NCBI RefSeq assembly: GCF_029961765.1
Contig: NZ_CP124681.1
Location: 248,001-312,000, forward strand
Origin: Nocardioides sp. QY071
Lineage (GTDB): Bacteria > Actinomycetota > Actinomycetes > Propionibacteriales > Nocardioidaceae
Length of the DNA stretch: 64,000 nucleotides
Direction of reading: 5' to 3'
In this document: positions 36,354 through 44,894 of the stretch, piece after piece
Layout: each line of letters starts with the position of its first letter
Numbering within the stretch: the first letter of the stretch is position 1
The notes under the pieces: model-generated
What the model saw: only the letters and a program-made list of their open reading frames with translations
Told to the model about the DNA's origin: nothing
Databases searched by the model: none
Made by a program: the position numbers and the translations under genes

Positions 36354-36952
36354 GTCAGGCCCCGGAGCGCTTCCTCGGCGGCCTCCGCGGCCTGCCGCAC
36401 GTCGGCCTCCTTGCCGGACAGGTAGACGCGGCCGGTGGCTCCGATCATGCGGTAGTCGACGACCTTGATGTCGGCCGCCTTCTCCGCCTCGTTGGTCGCC
36501 ACGATCGCGTACGACGCGGGCTGCACCTCGAGCACGTACATCGACTCGCCCGGCAGCACCATCGACCCGATCTTGTTGCGGTTGATGAGGAACGCGTGCT
36601 GGTGGTCGATCGAGCTGATGATCTTGCTGGCCAGGATCTGCGGGCGCACGGCGCTCGAGGCCTCGGCGCCGAGCGCGTCGAGCACCCCCTCGGCGGCCGC
36701 CTTCACGGACCCGGTCTCGCCGTGGAACTCCAGGTAGCCGAACTGCCGCTCGACGACGAGCACGCCCGCGGCGACCTCGGCGTGCTTGAGGGCGACGTCG
36801 GTGATCGGTTCGATGTCGATGCCGGGTGCGACCTCGATGATCTGCGCGGCCATGTGGGCGCGGGGCAGGGTGCCCTTGATCCAGGTGCCGAGGTAGCACA
36901 GCGTCTGCGGCTGCAGCCGGTCGATGAAGATGAAGGAACGCAGTTCAGCCAT
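36350..36952 (-). CDS. BMC-T (tandem BMC domain) shell protein, paralogue 1
   Basis: A 200-aa tandem BMC-domain protein: LQPQTLCYLGTWIKG, QIIEVAPGIDIEPITDVAL and VERQFGYLEFHGE in the first domain; SSIDHQHAFLINRN, GSMVLPGESMYVLE and GRVYLSGKE in the second. It is paralogous to 34537-35184 over its full length. Two BMC-T proteins per locus are the rule in RMM-type clusters. The stop overlaps the start of the 171-aa gene, and the AldDH stop lies 4 nt upstream of its start. Confidence 0.92.
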   Translation of the reverse strand: MAELRSFIFIDRLQPQTLCYLGTWIKGTLPRAHMAAQIIEVAPGIDIEPITDVALKHAEVAAGVLVVERQFGYLEFHGETGSVKAAAEGVLDALGAEASSAVRPQILASKIISSIDHQHAFLINRNKIGSMVLPGESMYVLEVQPASYAIVATNEAEKAADIKVVDYRMIGATGRVYLSGKEADVRQAAEAAEEALRGLT

Positions 36953-36955
36953 GGG

Positions 36956-38557
36956 TCAGCCCTTGATGAGGTGGGAGAGTTCTTCGACGACGAGGCGCCG
37001 TACCTGCTCGCGGAAGGCCGCGTCGTCGCCCGACGTGGCACCGCCGGTGCGGGCGCCGATCCGGTCGACCAGCGCGTCGACGTGGGCGCCCCGCTGGTTG
37101 AGCCCGTCGAGACCCCGGTCGTCGTTCGACGCCAGCGGGTACGCCGGCACCGGATCGTGGTGGTCACGCCAGGGGCTCAGGCCGCCGTACGCCGGCATCG
37201 CCTCGGCGGGGTCGCTGTTGTAGGCGATCCGGGTCCAGTTCACGAGGTGCTTCGGCTGGAGGTTCTCGCCGAGGGCGCTGCGACCGACGAAGCCGGTGCC
37301 GATCGTCATGGTCGGCGCGAGGTTCGTGTCGAGCCCACTGCTGCCCGTGCTGTTGCCGACGTTGACCGACACGCGCAGCACGGGCACCTCGGCGGCGTAC
37401 CGCATCACCGTGGCGGGGTCGGAGGAGTGGATCGCCGCACTGTGGCCGGCGCCGGCGATCCGCACGATCGCGCGGGCGGTGGCGATGCCGGTGACCGCGT
37501 CGGGCACCCGGATCATCCCGAGCACCGGCGACAGCTTCTCGTGGGTGAGCGGCTCCTCCGGCACGGCCACCTCGAACGGCGCGACGAGGACCTTCGTGCG
37601 CGGCCCGACCCGGATCCCGGCCTGCTGCGCGATCCACGACGCGTCCTTGCCGACGACGTCCACGTTGAGCCGGCCGTAGGGGAACATGTAGTCGCGCAGC
37701 CGCTGGGCGTCGTCGGGGCCGAGCACTGCCGCCCCGGCCCGCTCCATCTCGCGGACCAGTCTGTCCGCGACGGCCTGCTCGACCACGAGCACCGACTCGT
37801 TGGTGCAGAGCACCGAGTTGTCGAAGGCCTTGCTCTCGACCAGGCGCTGGGCGGCGGCGCGGACGTCGGCCGAGGCGTCCACCAGGACGGGGACGTTGCC
37901 CGGACCGACCCCGATGGCGGGGTTGCCGGAGCCGTAGGCGGCGCGGACCACGCCGGTCCCGCCGGTCGCGAGGATGACGTTGGTGCGCTGGTCGCCCATG
38001 AGCGACTCGACGAGAGGGATCGTCGGCTCCGCGACGCTCTGGACGATCCCGTCCGGCGCACCGGCCTCGACCGCTGCCCGCGCGAGGAGCTGTGCCGCGT
38101 CGTGGCAGCACTCCTTCGCCATCGGGTGCGGGCTGACCACGACAGCGTTGCGCGTCATCAGCGCGAGGATCACCTTGAAGAACACTGTCGCGACGGGGTT
38201 CGTCGACGGCGTGAGCGCCAGCACGACGCCGGCCGGCCGCGGCACCTCGACGATCTTGTCGTCGACGCGGACCCGGGGAGTGACGAAGTCCTGGCCGGCA
38301 TAGGTGTCGAGCAGGCCGCGCGAGCAGGCCTGGTTCTTGCGGACCTTGTGCTCGACGACGCCGAAGCCGGTCTCCTTGACGGCCCACTCGGCGTACTTCT
38401 GGGCGCTCGCGTACGCCACGTCCGACACGGCGCGCACGATCCGGTCGACGTCGCCCTGCGAGTACGACGCGAACGCGCGCGCGGCCCAGCGGGCGCGTTC
38501 GAGCATGTGCCCGGCCTGCGCGGGTGCGCTCACGGGTCCGGTCGGCTGGTCGGCCAT
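36956..38557 (-). CDS. CoA-acylating aldehyde dehydrogenase with C-terminal encapsulation peptide
   Basis: A 533-aa EutE/PduP-like enzyme oxidising an aldehyde (propionaldehyde in the RMM model) to acyl-CoA with NAD+ and CoA. Catalytic C251 in DNSVLCTNES. Substrate and cofactor segments include ALTPSTNPVATVFFK, ATGGTGVVRAAYGSG and VGPGNVPVLVD. After the catalytic core (about residue 490) comes a linker (ARTGGATSGDD) and a 20-residue amphipathic helix (FREQVRRLVVEELSHL), a typical C-terminal encapsulation peptide. ATG at 38557 follows CGGAGGG and overlaps the aminotransferase stop. Confidence 0.93.
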   Translation of the reverse strand: MADQPTGPVSAPAQAGHMLERARWAARAFASYSQGDVDRIVRAVSDVAYASAQKYAEWAVKETGFGVVEHKVRKNQACSRGLLDTYAGQDFVTPRVRVDDKIVEVPRPAGVVLALTPSTNPVATVFFKVILALMTRNAVVVSPHPMAKECCHDAAQLLARAAVEAGAPDGIVQSVAEPTIPLVESLMGDQRTNVILATGGTGVVRAAYGSGNPAIGVGPGNVPVLVDASADVRAAAQRLVESKAFDNSVLCTNESVLVVEQAVADRLVREMERAGAAVLGPDDAQRLRDYMFPYGRLNVDVVGKDASWIAQQAGIRVGPRTKVLVAPFEVAVPEEPLTHEKLSPVLGMIRVPDAVTGIATARAIVRIAGAGHSAAIHSSDPATVMRYAAEVPVLRVSVNVGNSTGSSGLDTNLAPTMTIGTGFVGRSALGENLQPKHLVNWTRIAYNSDPAEAMPAYGGLSPWRDHHDPVPAYPLASNDDRGLDGLNQRGAHVDALVDRIGARTGGATSGDDAAFREQVRRLVVEELSHLIKG

Positions 38558-39843
38558 CAGCTTGCCCTCCGGCGGGAGACTGCGGGGTCGGCGGCCGCGC
38601 GGCCGATCGCCAGCGCGGTGCGGTCGAGGAGCTCCTCGACGAGGTCGGGCGTCATCAGGATCCCGGGCTTGTACTGCAGGACCCGCGGGTCGAGGGTGGA
38701 GAAGATCGCCCACACGCCCAGCGCGTAGAGCTCGCGCATGACGTACTTCGCGCCCTCGGGGTGCGCGAACTCGAGCCCGAGCACGACGCCGTTCTGACGG
38801 ATCCCGACGAACCAGTCGGGATACTGGGCCTGCACCTGGCGCAGGCCGGTGCCGACGAGGTCCGCGATGTAGTGGACCATCGAGCGGACCTCGGGTCGGC
38901 GGCTGATCTCCAGCGTCTTCAGCGCGGCGACACAGCCGAGCTCGGCGCCTCCGAAGGTGGAGATGTGGCCGAATCCGTCCTCGCGCAGCCACGCGCCGGC
39001 CCGCTCGCTGAGGAGCACGGCGGCGATGGGGTAGATGCCGCCGGACAGGCCCTTGCCGCTGACCAGGATGTCGGGCTCGATGCCGTGCTTGGTGATGCCC
39101 CAGAGCTCACCGGTGCGCATCAGGCCGGTCTGCACCTCGTCGGCGATGTAGAGCGCGTCGTACTTCTCGCAGAGCTTCTTGACCGCTTCGAGGTAGCCGG
39201 GCTGGGGGAGCGGGAAGCCGTACGTCGCCGGGATCGTCTCCATGATCACCGCGGCGACGTCGTGGCCCTTGAGCGCCTGCTCCATGGCCTCGAGGTCGTT
39301 GAACGGGACCTGGGGGAACTCCTCGGGCCGGTCGGCGAGGAAGAGCTTGGAGAAGCGGTCGTCGCCCGTGGCGACCGCCAGACCGGTGTGGCCGTGGTAG
39401 GCCTTCACGATCGAGACGATCTTGCGCTTCTGCATGGCGTGACGGGCGCTCTTGAGGGCGATGTCGATCGCCTCGCCGCCGCCCGACGCGTAGGCGACCT
39501 TGGTCAGGTTCGCGGGGGCCGACTCGACCAGTGCCTCGGCGAGCGCGGTCCGTCCCAGCGACGGGAAGTGGTGGTTGCCGATGTCGAACCGGTCCATCGC
39601 GCGCTTCACCGCGGCGACCACCTCGGGGTTGCGGTGGCCGAGGTTGTAGGTGCCGCCGTTGAGGTGGACGTCGATCAGTCGCCGGCCGTCCATGTCCCAG
39701 AGCAGGTAGCCCTCGCGGCGGTCGATCACCAGGTCGATCCCGCTGTCGGACCAGAACCTCGTCTTGTCCGGGTTCCAGTAGTGCGCCGACTTCTCGAGCA
39801 TCTCTGCCTTCGAGTCGAAGCTGAACGCGTCGTAGTCGTGCAT
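38557..39843 (-). CDS. class III aminotransferase-fold enzyme (amino-alcohol phosphate phospho-lyase candidate)
   Basis: A 428-aa PLP enzyme. PLP Lys K264 in VSGKGLSGG; PLP-binding D235 in IADEVQTGL; GGGEAIDIALKSAR is the phosphate-binding helix region. Class III members act as ethanolamine-phosphate phospho-lyases as well as transaminases. Beside an amino-alcohol kinase the expected reaction is 1-amino-2-propanol phosphate to propionaldehyde, phosphate and ammonia (established for this kind of locus by context, inferred here). It is the first gene of the ten-gene BMC operon. ATG 39843 has AAGGG upstream; 39849 is an alternative. Confidence 0.87.
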   Translation of the reverse strand: MHDYDAFSFDSKAEMLEKSAHYWNPDKTRFWSDSGIDLVIDRREGYLLWDMDGRRLIDVHLNGGTYNLGHRNPEVVAAVKRAMDRFDIGNHHFPSLGRTALAEALVESAPANLTKVAYASGGGEAIDIALKSARHAMQKRKIVSIVKAYHGHTGLAVATGDDRFSKLFLADRPEEFPQVPFNDLEAMEQALKGHDVAAVIMETIPATYGFPLPQPGYLEAVKKLCEKYDALYIADEVQTGLMRTGELWGITKHGIEPDILVSGKGLSGGIYPIAAVLLSERAGAWLREDGFGHISTFGGAELGCVAALKTLEISRRPEVRSMVHYIADLVGTGLRQVQAQYPDWFVGIRQNGVVLGLEFAHPEGAKYVMRELYALGVWAIFSTLDPRVLQYKPGILMTPDLVEELLDRTALAIGRAAADPAVSRRRAS

Positions 39844-39908
39844 CGCCATCCCTTGGTGTCGGCGGCCACGTCCGTGGCCACCGGAAGCCTTGTGTCGAGA
39901 AGCCTGTT

Positions 39909-39978
39909 TGGTCAGACCGAAAAAGTCAATGGTCTGGACCCAAGCAAAATTGTCTGACCTAAAACCTTGATTTGGTCT
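39909..39978. promoter_or_regulatory. array of GntR-type operators in the divergent aminotransferase/permease promoter
   Basis: Three palindromic sites TGGTC-A-GACCG (39909-39919), TGGTC-TG-GACC (39930-39940) and TTGTC-T-GACCT (39950-39960) plus a half site TGGTCT (39973-39978). Centres are about 21.5, 19.5 and 22 nt apart, close to two DNA turns. The gap 39844-40061 holds no gene and must contain both divergent promoters. Confidence 0.65.
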
Positions 39979-40061
39979 GTTCGGTAGTGCCAGCATGCCG
40001 AGGTCTGGTGTGAGCCAGGACACAACGGGACGTGCTGCGAGGCACGGGAGAGAGAGTCCGC

Positions 40062-41630
40062 ATGTCTGCAGAGGAGACGCGTACCGCGTCCGAGGCCGAG
40101 ACGGGGGTCCAGCGGCTGAAGCCGAACGCCGTCGGCCTGTTCGGGGTCATGTTCATGGCGGTGGCCACCGCTGCGCCGATCACCGCGATGGTCGGCAACG
40201 TCCCGATCGCGATCGGCTTCGGCAGCGGCGCGAACGCGCCCGCCGGCTACCTCGTCGCCACGATCGTCCTGGGGCTCTTCGCCCTCGGCTACTCCGCGAT
40301 GGCCAAGCACATCGTGTCGACCGGAGCCTTCTACGGCTTCATCTCGCACGGCCTGGGCCGGGTGGTGGGCATGGGCGCCGGGGCGTTGACCACGCTGGCC
40401 TATGTCGTCTTCGAGGCCTCGCTCGTCGGCATCTTCTCGTTCTTCGCCGCGAGCTTCTTCTCGACACACACCTCGCTCGACATCTCGTGGGTCTGCTACG
40501 CGCTGCTGATGCTCGGCGTGAACGCGGTGCTGACCTACTACGACATCAACCTCACGGCCGTCGTGCTCGGCGGCTTCCTCGTGACCGAGATCGTCATGCT
40601 CGCCGCAATGACGATCTCGATCGTCGTCTCCGGCGGTGGCCCCCAGGGGTGGTCCCTGGGCTCGCTCAACCCGGTCAACGCCTTCTCCGGCCTCGACGGC
40701 TCCGTCCTCCACCCGGACACCGGCGCCACGCTCGCGGTCGCCGGGACCGCGGGCATCGGCCTGTTCTTCGCGTTCTGGTCGTGGGTCGGCTTCGAGTCCA
40801 CCGCCATGTACGGCGAGGAGTCGCGCAACCCGAAGAGGATCATCCCGCTCGCGACCATGCTCTCGGTGCTCGGCATCGGCATCTTCTACGTCATCGTGTC
40901 GTGGTCCGCGATCGTCGGCACCGGCCCGGACAACGCCGTCGCCCTCGCCCAGGACAGCGCGACCGCCGGCCAGATCTTCTTCGGTCCCGTCGAGCAGCAC
41001 CTCGGCCACTGGGCGGTCGTCGTCTTCGAGTTCCTGCTGATGAGCGGCTCGTTCGCCTGCGGCATGGCGTTCCACAACTGCGCGTCGCGCTACATCTACG
41101 CGATCGGCCGCGAGGACCTCGTCCCCGGCTTCGGCAGGACGCTCGGCGCTGCCCACCCGGTCCACGGCTCGCCGTACATCGCCGGCTTCGCGCAGACCAC
41201 TGTCGCCACGCTGATCGTCGTGGGGTTCTACGTGACCGACCGCGACCCCTACGGCCAGCTCTACGCGCTCATGGCCATCCTCGGGACCACGGCGATCCTC
41301 ATCGTCCAGGCACTGGCCGCCTTCTCCTGCATCGCCTACTTCCACGTGCAGGGCAAGCACCCCGAGACGGCCAACCTGTTCCGGACCTTCCTCGCTCCGC
41401 TCATCGGCGGCATCGGCATGGTCTACGTCATCTGGCTGTTGATGGAGAACGCCGGCTTCGCGGCAGGTGCCGCGGCCAGCGACGTCATCTTCAAGCTCTC
41501 GCCCTGGCTCGTCGGTCTGGTCGGACTCTCCGGCCTCGGCTTCGCCCTGTGGGCCAAGAAGTTCGCGCCCGAGCGGTACGACACGATCGGCCGCGTCGTC
41601 CTCGAAGACACCCAGGAACGTGCGGACTGA
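40062..41630 (+). CDS. APC-family amino acid/amine permease
   Basis: A 522-aa polytopic membrane protein with about 12-14 helices. The N-terminal GVMFMAVATAAPITAMVGN and the conserved FWSWVGFESTAMYGEESRNP (helix 6-7 region) are typical of APC transporters near BMC loci. It would import the amine substrate. ATG at 40062 has GGGAGAGAG upstream; the frame extends further up but without family sequence. It is divergent from the BMC operon and shares its operator array. The LuxR gene follows after 72 nt. Confidence 0.9.
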   Translation: MSAEETRTASEAETGVQRLKPNAVGLFGVMFMAVATAAPITAMVGNVPIAIGFGSGANAPAGYLVATIVLGLFALGYSAMAKHIVSTGAFYGFISHGLGRVVGMGAGALTTLAYVVFEASLVGIFSFFAASFFSTHTSLDISWVCYALLMLGVNAVLTYYDINLTAVVLGGFLVTEIVMLAAMTISIVVSGGGPQGWSLGSLNPVNAFSGLDGSVLHPDTGATLAVAGTAGIGLFFAFWSWVGFESTAMYGEESRNPKRIIPLATMLSVLGIGIFYVIVSWSAIVGTGPDNAVALAQDSATAGQIFFGPVEQHLGHWAVVVFEFLLMSGSFACGMAFHNCASRYIYAIGREDLVPGFGRTLGAAHPVHGSPYIAGFAQTTVATLIVVGFYVTDRDPYGQLYALMAILGTTAILIVQALAAFSCIAYFHVQGKHPETANLFRTFLAPLIGGIGMVYVIWLLMENAGFAAGAAASDVIFKLSPWLVGLVGLSGLGFALWAKKFAPERYDTIGRVVLEDTQERAD

Positions 41631-41702
41631 GACGTCCGCCTGCGTCGTGCCGGGGGAGCGGCGGAGGGCGTACGCTTCAGGGAACGCCAGCTGGGGGTCC
41701 CG

Positions 41703-42707
41703 ATGAGCAGTCGTCCTTCGCCGCTCGACCTGGTGGCCGACGTGGCTGCCATCTGCGTCGAGCCCACGCCCGCCGCCGACCGGGCGGCCGCCGTCCTCCA
41801 GCGGATCGGGGAGGCCATCCCGCTCGAAGCTGCGGCCCTGTCCACCTTCGACCCGGTCGAAGGCCGGCACTTCACGGTCGCCGAGGTCGGTTACAGCGAC
41901 CCGGTGCTCAGCTACCTCAACGACGGCTTCGTCAACGAGGACCCGGCCTTCCTCACGATGCGGTTCCGCAACCCGCGACCGCTGCGGTGGTGCGACATCC
42001 CCAACTACCGCAACATGTTCAGCGCCCACGAGGTGTTCATCCCCGGTGGCTTCGCCGAGGGGTCGACGACCTGTCTCTTCACGCGCGACGGGCGCTACAC
42101 CGGGGCACTTCACCTGAGCTCCGACTCGCCACTGCCGATCAGCGACTCGGCCGTCGAGACGCTGATCGCGCTGCAGCGGGTGATCGCGCCGGTCATGGAC
42201 GCCATGCGCCCGCCGGTGGGACACACCTGGACCGACCTGCTCGAGGAGGCCGGCGAGGCGGCGCTGATGACCGCCGACCGGCGCCTGGTCACCCTGCCCG
42301 GCCTGCGCCGGGACAAGTGGCTGGCCGACGACTCGCCCCTGGCGGCCGAGCTGCTGGCCAGCGCCGAGGGGGCCGTGCACGGATTCGCGTGGGTCTCCCC
42401 GACCGGTCGTTGCCACGAGGTGCGGAGGACCCGGTTGGCCGCGGGCGTCCTGGTGACGCTGCGCGAGGCCGCGGCGCCGTACCGGCTCTCGCCGAGGGAG
42501 GTGCAGGTCCTCACCCTCGTCGCGACGGGCCTCGGCAACCCCGACATCGGGCTCGCGCTGTCGCTCAGCCCGCGCACCGTCGCGACCCACGTGGAGCACA
42601 TCCTCGCCAAGCTCGGCTGCGCGACGCGGGTCGCCGCGGCGAGCAAGGCGGTGGCGGAGGAGATCGTGCCGCTGCCGCCCACCACCCCCTTGCTCGTGCG
42701 CACCTGA
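41703..42707 (+). CDS. LuxR-family regulator with GAF/autoinducer-like N-terminal domain
   Basis: A 334-aa protein. The N-terminal ~165 residues (IPLEAAALSTFDPVEGRHF, LRWCDIPNYRNMFS) look like a GAF-type sensor, and a second region follows to residue 260. The C-terminal HTH has LSPREVQVLTLVATGLGNPD and LSPRTVATHVEHILAKLG. The same layout is seen in the protein at 48532-49503. It lies downstream of the permease on the same strand and is convergent with the SDR. It may tune the permease/BMC genes or the symporter module. Confidence 0.87.
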   Translation: MSSRPSPLDLVADVAAICVEPTPAADRAAAVLQRIGEAIPLEAAALSTFDPVEGRHFTVAEVGYSDPVLSYLNDGFVNEDPAFLTMRFRNPRPLRWCDIPNYRNMFSAHEVFIPGGFAEGSTTCLFTRDGRYTGALHLSSDSPLPISDSAVETLIALQRVIAPVMDAMRPPVGHTWTDLLEEAGEAALMTADRRLVTLPGLRRDKWLADDSPLAAELLASAEGAVHGFAWVSPTGRCHEVRRTRLAAGVLVTLREAAAPYRLSPREVQVLTLVATGLGNPDIGLALSLSPRTVATHVEHILAKLGCATRVAAASKAVAEEIVPLPPTTPLLVRT

Positions 42708-42732
42708 GGCTCCTGTCGCCCGGTTCGTGAGG

Positions 42733-43512
42733 TCAGGCGCCGAGCTCGACCGGCGTGCCGATCGTCCAGCCGCCGTCGACCAGCAGGTTGTCGCCGACCA
42801 CGTGGTCCGCGAGCGGGCTCGCCAGGAACAGCACGGCGTTGGCGACGTCCTGCGGGCTCGCCCAGCGTCCGCGCGGCGTCTGCGCGGCGAGCGCATCGTG
42901 CGTCGCCTGGTCGTAGAGCGCCGTCATGTGGGTGGTGACGAAGCCGGGCGCGACGGCGTTGACGTTGATGCCGTGCGCGGCATAGTCGAGCGCGACCTGG
43001 CGGGTGAAGTTGACGATCGCGCCCTTGGTGGCGCAGTACGCGGCGAAGCCGGGATTGCCCCGGAAGCCGCTGATCGAGCTGATGTTGACGATCTTGCCGG
43101 GGCTCTTGCGCGCCAGCAGCCCACGAACCATCTCGCGGGTGCAGTGGAAGGTGCCGTCGACGTTGACGAGGAACTGGGTCCGCCAGGTCTCGTCGTCGGT
43201 CTCGTGCACGCTGCCCTCGCGCAGGACCCCGGCGTTGTTGACGAGGATGTCGAGGCCGCCGAGGCGCTGGTCGAGATCGGCGAAGACCGAGGCGACATGC
43301 GCGCTGGCGGTGACGTCGAGCTTGACGAACTCGGCGGAGCCGCCGGCCGCGACGATGACGGCGGCCGTGGGATCGCCGCCCTCGCGGGCGTCCTCGGTCA
43401 GGTCGGCGACGACGACGTGCGCGCCGACCTTGGCGAGGGTGGTGGCGATGGCGCGGCCGATGCCGGAGGAGGCTCCGGTGACGACGGCCACCTTGTCGGT
43501 GAGGTCGATCAT
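42733..43512 (-). CDS. short-chain dehydrogenase/reductase (symporter module)
   Basis: A 259-aa classical SDR. TGASSGIGRA cofactor motif; VVADL acidic stretch; NNAGVL; catalytic Ser in SSISGFRG, Tyr-Lys in YCATKGAI; GINVNAVAPGFV. It contains a conserved insertion with EGGDPTAAVIVAAGG. ATG at 43512 follows AAAGGACC. It lies 28 nt after the M20 gene and is the last gene of the operon headed by the small membrane protein. The substrate is unknown; it probably acts on the alcohol or ketone product of the preceding hydrolase. Confidence 0.88.
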   Translation of the reverse strand: MIDLTDKVAVVTGASSGIGRAIATTLAKVGAHVVVADLTEDAREGGDPTAAVIVAAGGSAEFVKLDVTASAHVASVFADLDQRLGGLDILVNNAGVLREGSVHETDDETWRTQFLVNVDGTFHCTREMVRGLLARKSPGKIVNISSISGFRGNPGFAAYCATKGAIVNFTRQVALDYAAHGINVNAVAPGFVTTHMTALYDQATHDALAAQTPRGRWASPQDVANAVLFLASPLADHVVGDNLLVDGGWTIGTPVELGA

Positions 43513-43540
43513 GATCGGGTCCTTTCGGTGGAGAGGGTGG

Positions 43541-44866
43541 TCACTCGGCGCCGCACCAGTCGAGGGCGAGCGAGGCGTAGGTCCGGGCCGCGAGGTGGAC
43601 CTCGTCGATGAGGCAGTACTCGTCGTCGGCATGCGCGACGCGCAGGTCGCCCGGGCCGTAGCTGATCGCCGGGATCCCGGCGGCCGTGAGGAACGAGCAG
43701 TCCTCGACCGCACAGAACCCGGCGACCGGCGGCGGTCCCTGGTAGGCCGTCATGCCGGAGACGCGCTCGTGCGCGGCCGCCACGGCACCGGTGATCGCGG
43801 TCGCCGCCTCGCCGGGATCGTTGGCCGGCCAGTTCAGCTTCCAGTCCACGACCGGCGGGTGCTCGCGCAGCCAGCCGTCGGTCTGCGCGATCGCGCGGAT
43901 CTGGGCCTCGACCTCTGCCTTCACGGTCTCCGGGTCGTCCTGGGGCGGGTACCAGATGCAGTACTCGATGGTCATGTACTCGGACAGGATGAACGGCACC
44001 AGGACGCCGTGCGGACCGCCCTGGACGACGCCCGGGTGGATGGTGAAGTGACCGGGAGCGAAGAGCGGGTGGGTCTTCGTGAAAGCCCACTCCTCCTCGA
44101 GGCGCTGCATCGCCTGGAAGACGAGCATCCCCTTGTCGATCGCGTTGACCCCGACGGCGCTGCCACCGCCGCCGGCGCGGATCGTCTGGCCGCGCATCGA
44201 GGAGTGCGTCGCCTTGCCCTGCACCGTCACCGAGAACCAGAGCAGGCCGGGCGTCACCGGGATGACGCCGAGGTTGGTCGGGCCGCTCGGCTCCGCGACG
44301 ACGGCAGCGTCGGCGCGGTAGCCACGCTCGATCGTCGACGTCACGCCGCACTCGTGGTCCATCACCTCCTCGCCGACGACCGCCTCGACGATCAGGTCGC
44401 CGCCGAGGGTGACGCCGGCCCGCTGCAGAGCCTTGACGGCGAACGCCTGCGCCACCAGGCCGGCCTTCATGTCGCTGGCGCCGCGGCCCCAGACCCGGTC
44501 GCCGTCGACCTTGCCGGAGAAGGGGTCGCCGGACGTCCAGCGGTCCGGGTTGCCGGGCGGTACGACGTCCACGTGGCCGTTGAAGATCAGGGACCGTCCG
44601 CCGCCGGTTCCCTTCAGGGTGCCGACCGCGTTGTCGCGGCCCTTCTCCACCGCCCAGTACTCGACGTCGGCACCGGCGTCCTCGTAGATCTCGCCGACCA
44701 GGCGGGACACGCGGCCCTCCAGGCCGACCACCTCGTCGTACACCTGGCCGGGGTACTTGGGGTTCACGCTCGGGATCGAGATGACCTCGGACAGGGTGGA
44801 GACGAGGTCGTCCTTGAGGGCGTCCACCGCCGCCAGCACGCGGTCGTGGGTCTCCTGGGATGTCAT
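43541..44866 (-). CDS. M20-family amidohydrolase (ArgE/DapE-like)
   Basis: A 441-aa binuclear zinc hydrolase. Metal motifs FNGHVDVVPPG, GRGASDMKAG (bridging Asp) and VVGEEVMDHECG (catalytic Glu pair) are intact. A dimerisation domain (about 220-340) carries ATHSSMRGQTI. Family members cleave N-acyl or peptide bonds of small molecules. With the Na+ symporter upstream, the likely role is hydrolysis of an imported N-acylated amine. Annotation as acetylornithine deacetylase would be superficial. Good GGAGC ribosome site. Confidence 0.88.
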   Translation of the reverse strand: MTSQETHDRVLAAVDALKDDLVSTLSEVISIPSVNPKYPGQVYDEVVGLEGRVSRLVGEIYEDAGADVEYWAVEKGRDNAVGTLKGTGGGRSLIFNGHVDVVPPGNPDRWTSGDPFSGKVDGDRVWGRGASDMKAGLVAQAFAVKALQRAGVTLGGDLIVEAVVGEEVMDHECGVTSTIERGYRADAAVVAEPSGPTNLGVIPVTPGLLWFSVTVQGKATHSSMRGQTIRAGGGGSAVGVNAIDKGMLVFQAMQRLEEEWAFTKTHPLFAPGHFTIHPGVVQGGPHGVLVPFILSEYMTIEYCIWYPPQDDPETVKAEVEAQIRAIAQTDGWLREHPPVVDWKLNWPANDPGEAATAITGAVAAAHERVSGMTAYQGPPPVAGFCAVEDCSFLTAAGIPAISYGPGDLRVAHADDEYCLIDEVHLAARTYASLALDWCGAE

Positions 44867-44894
44867 GGCACAGCTCCGTTCGGGTGGGTCGGGA

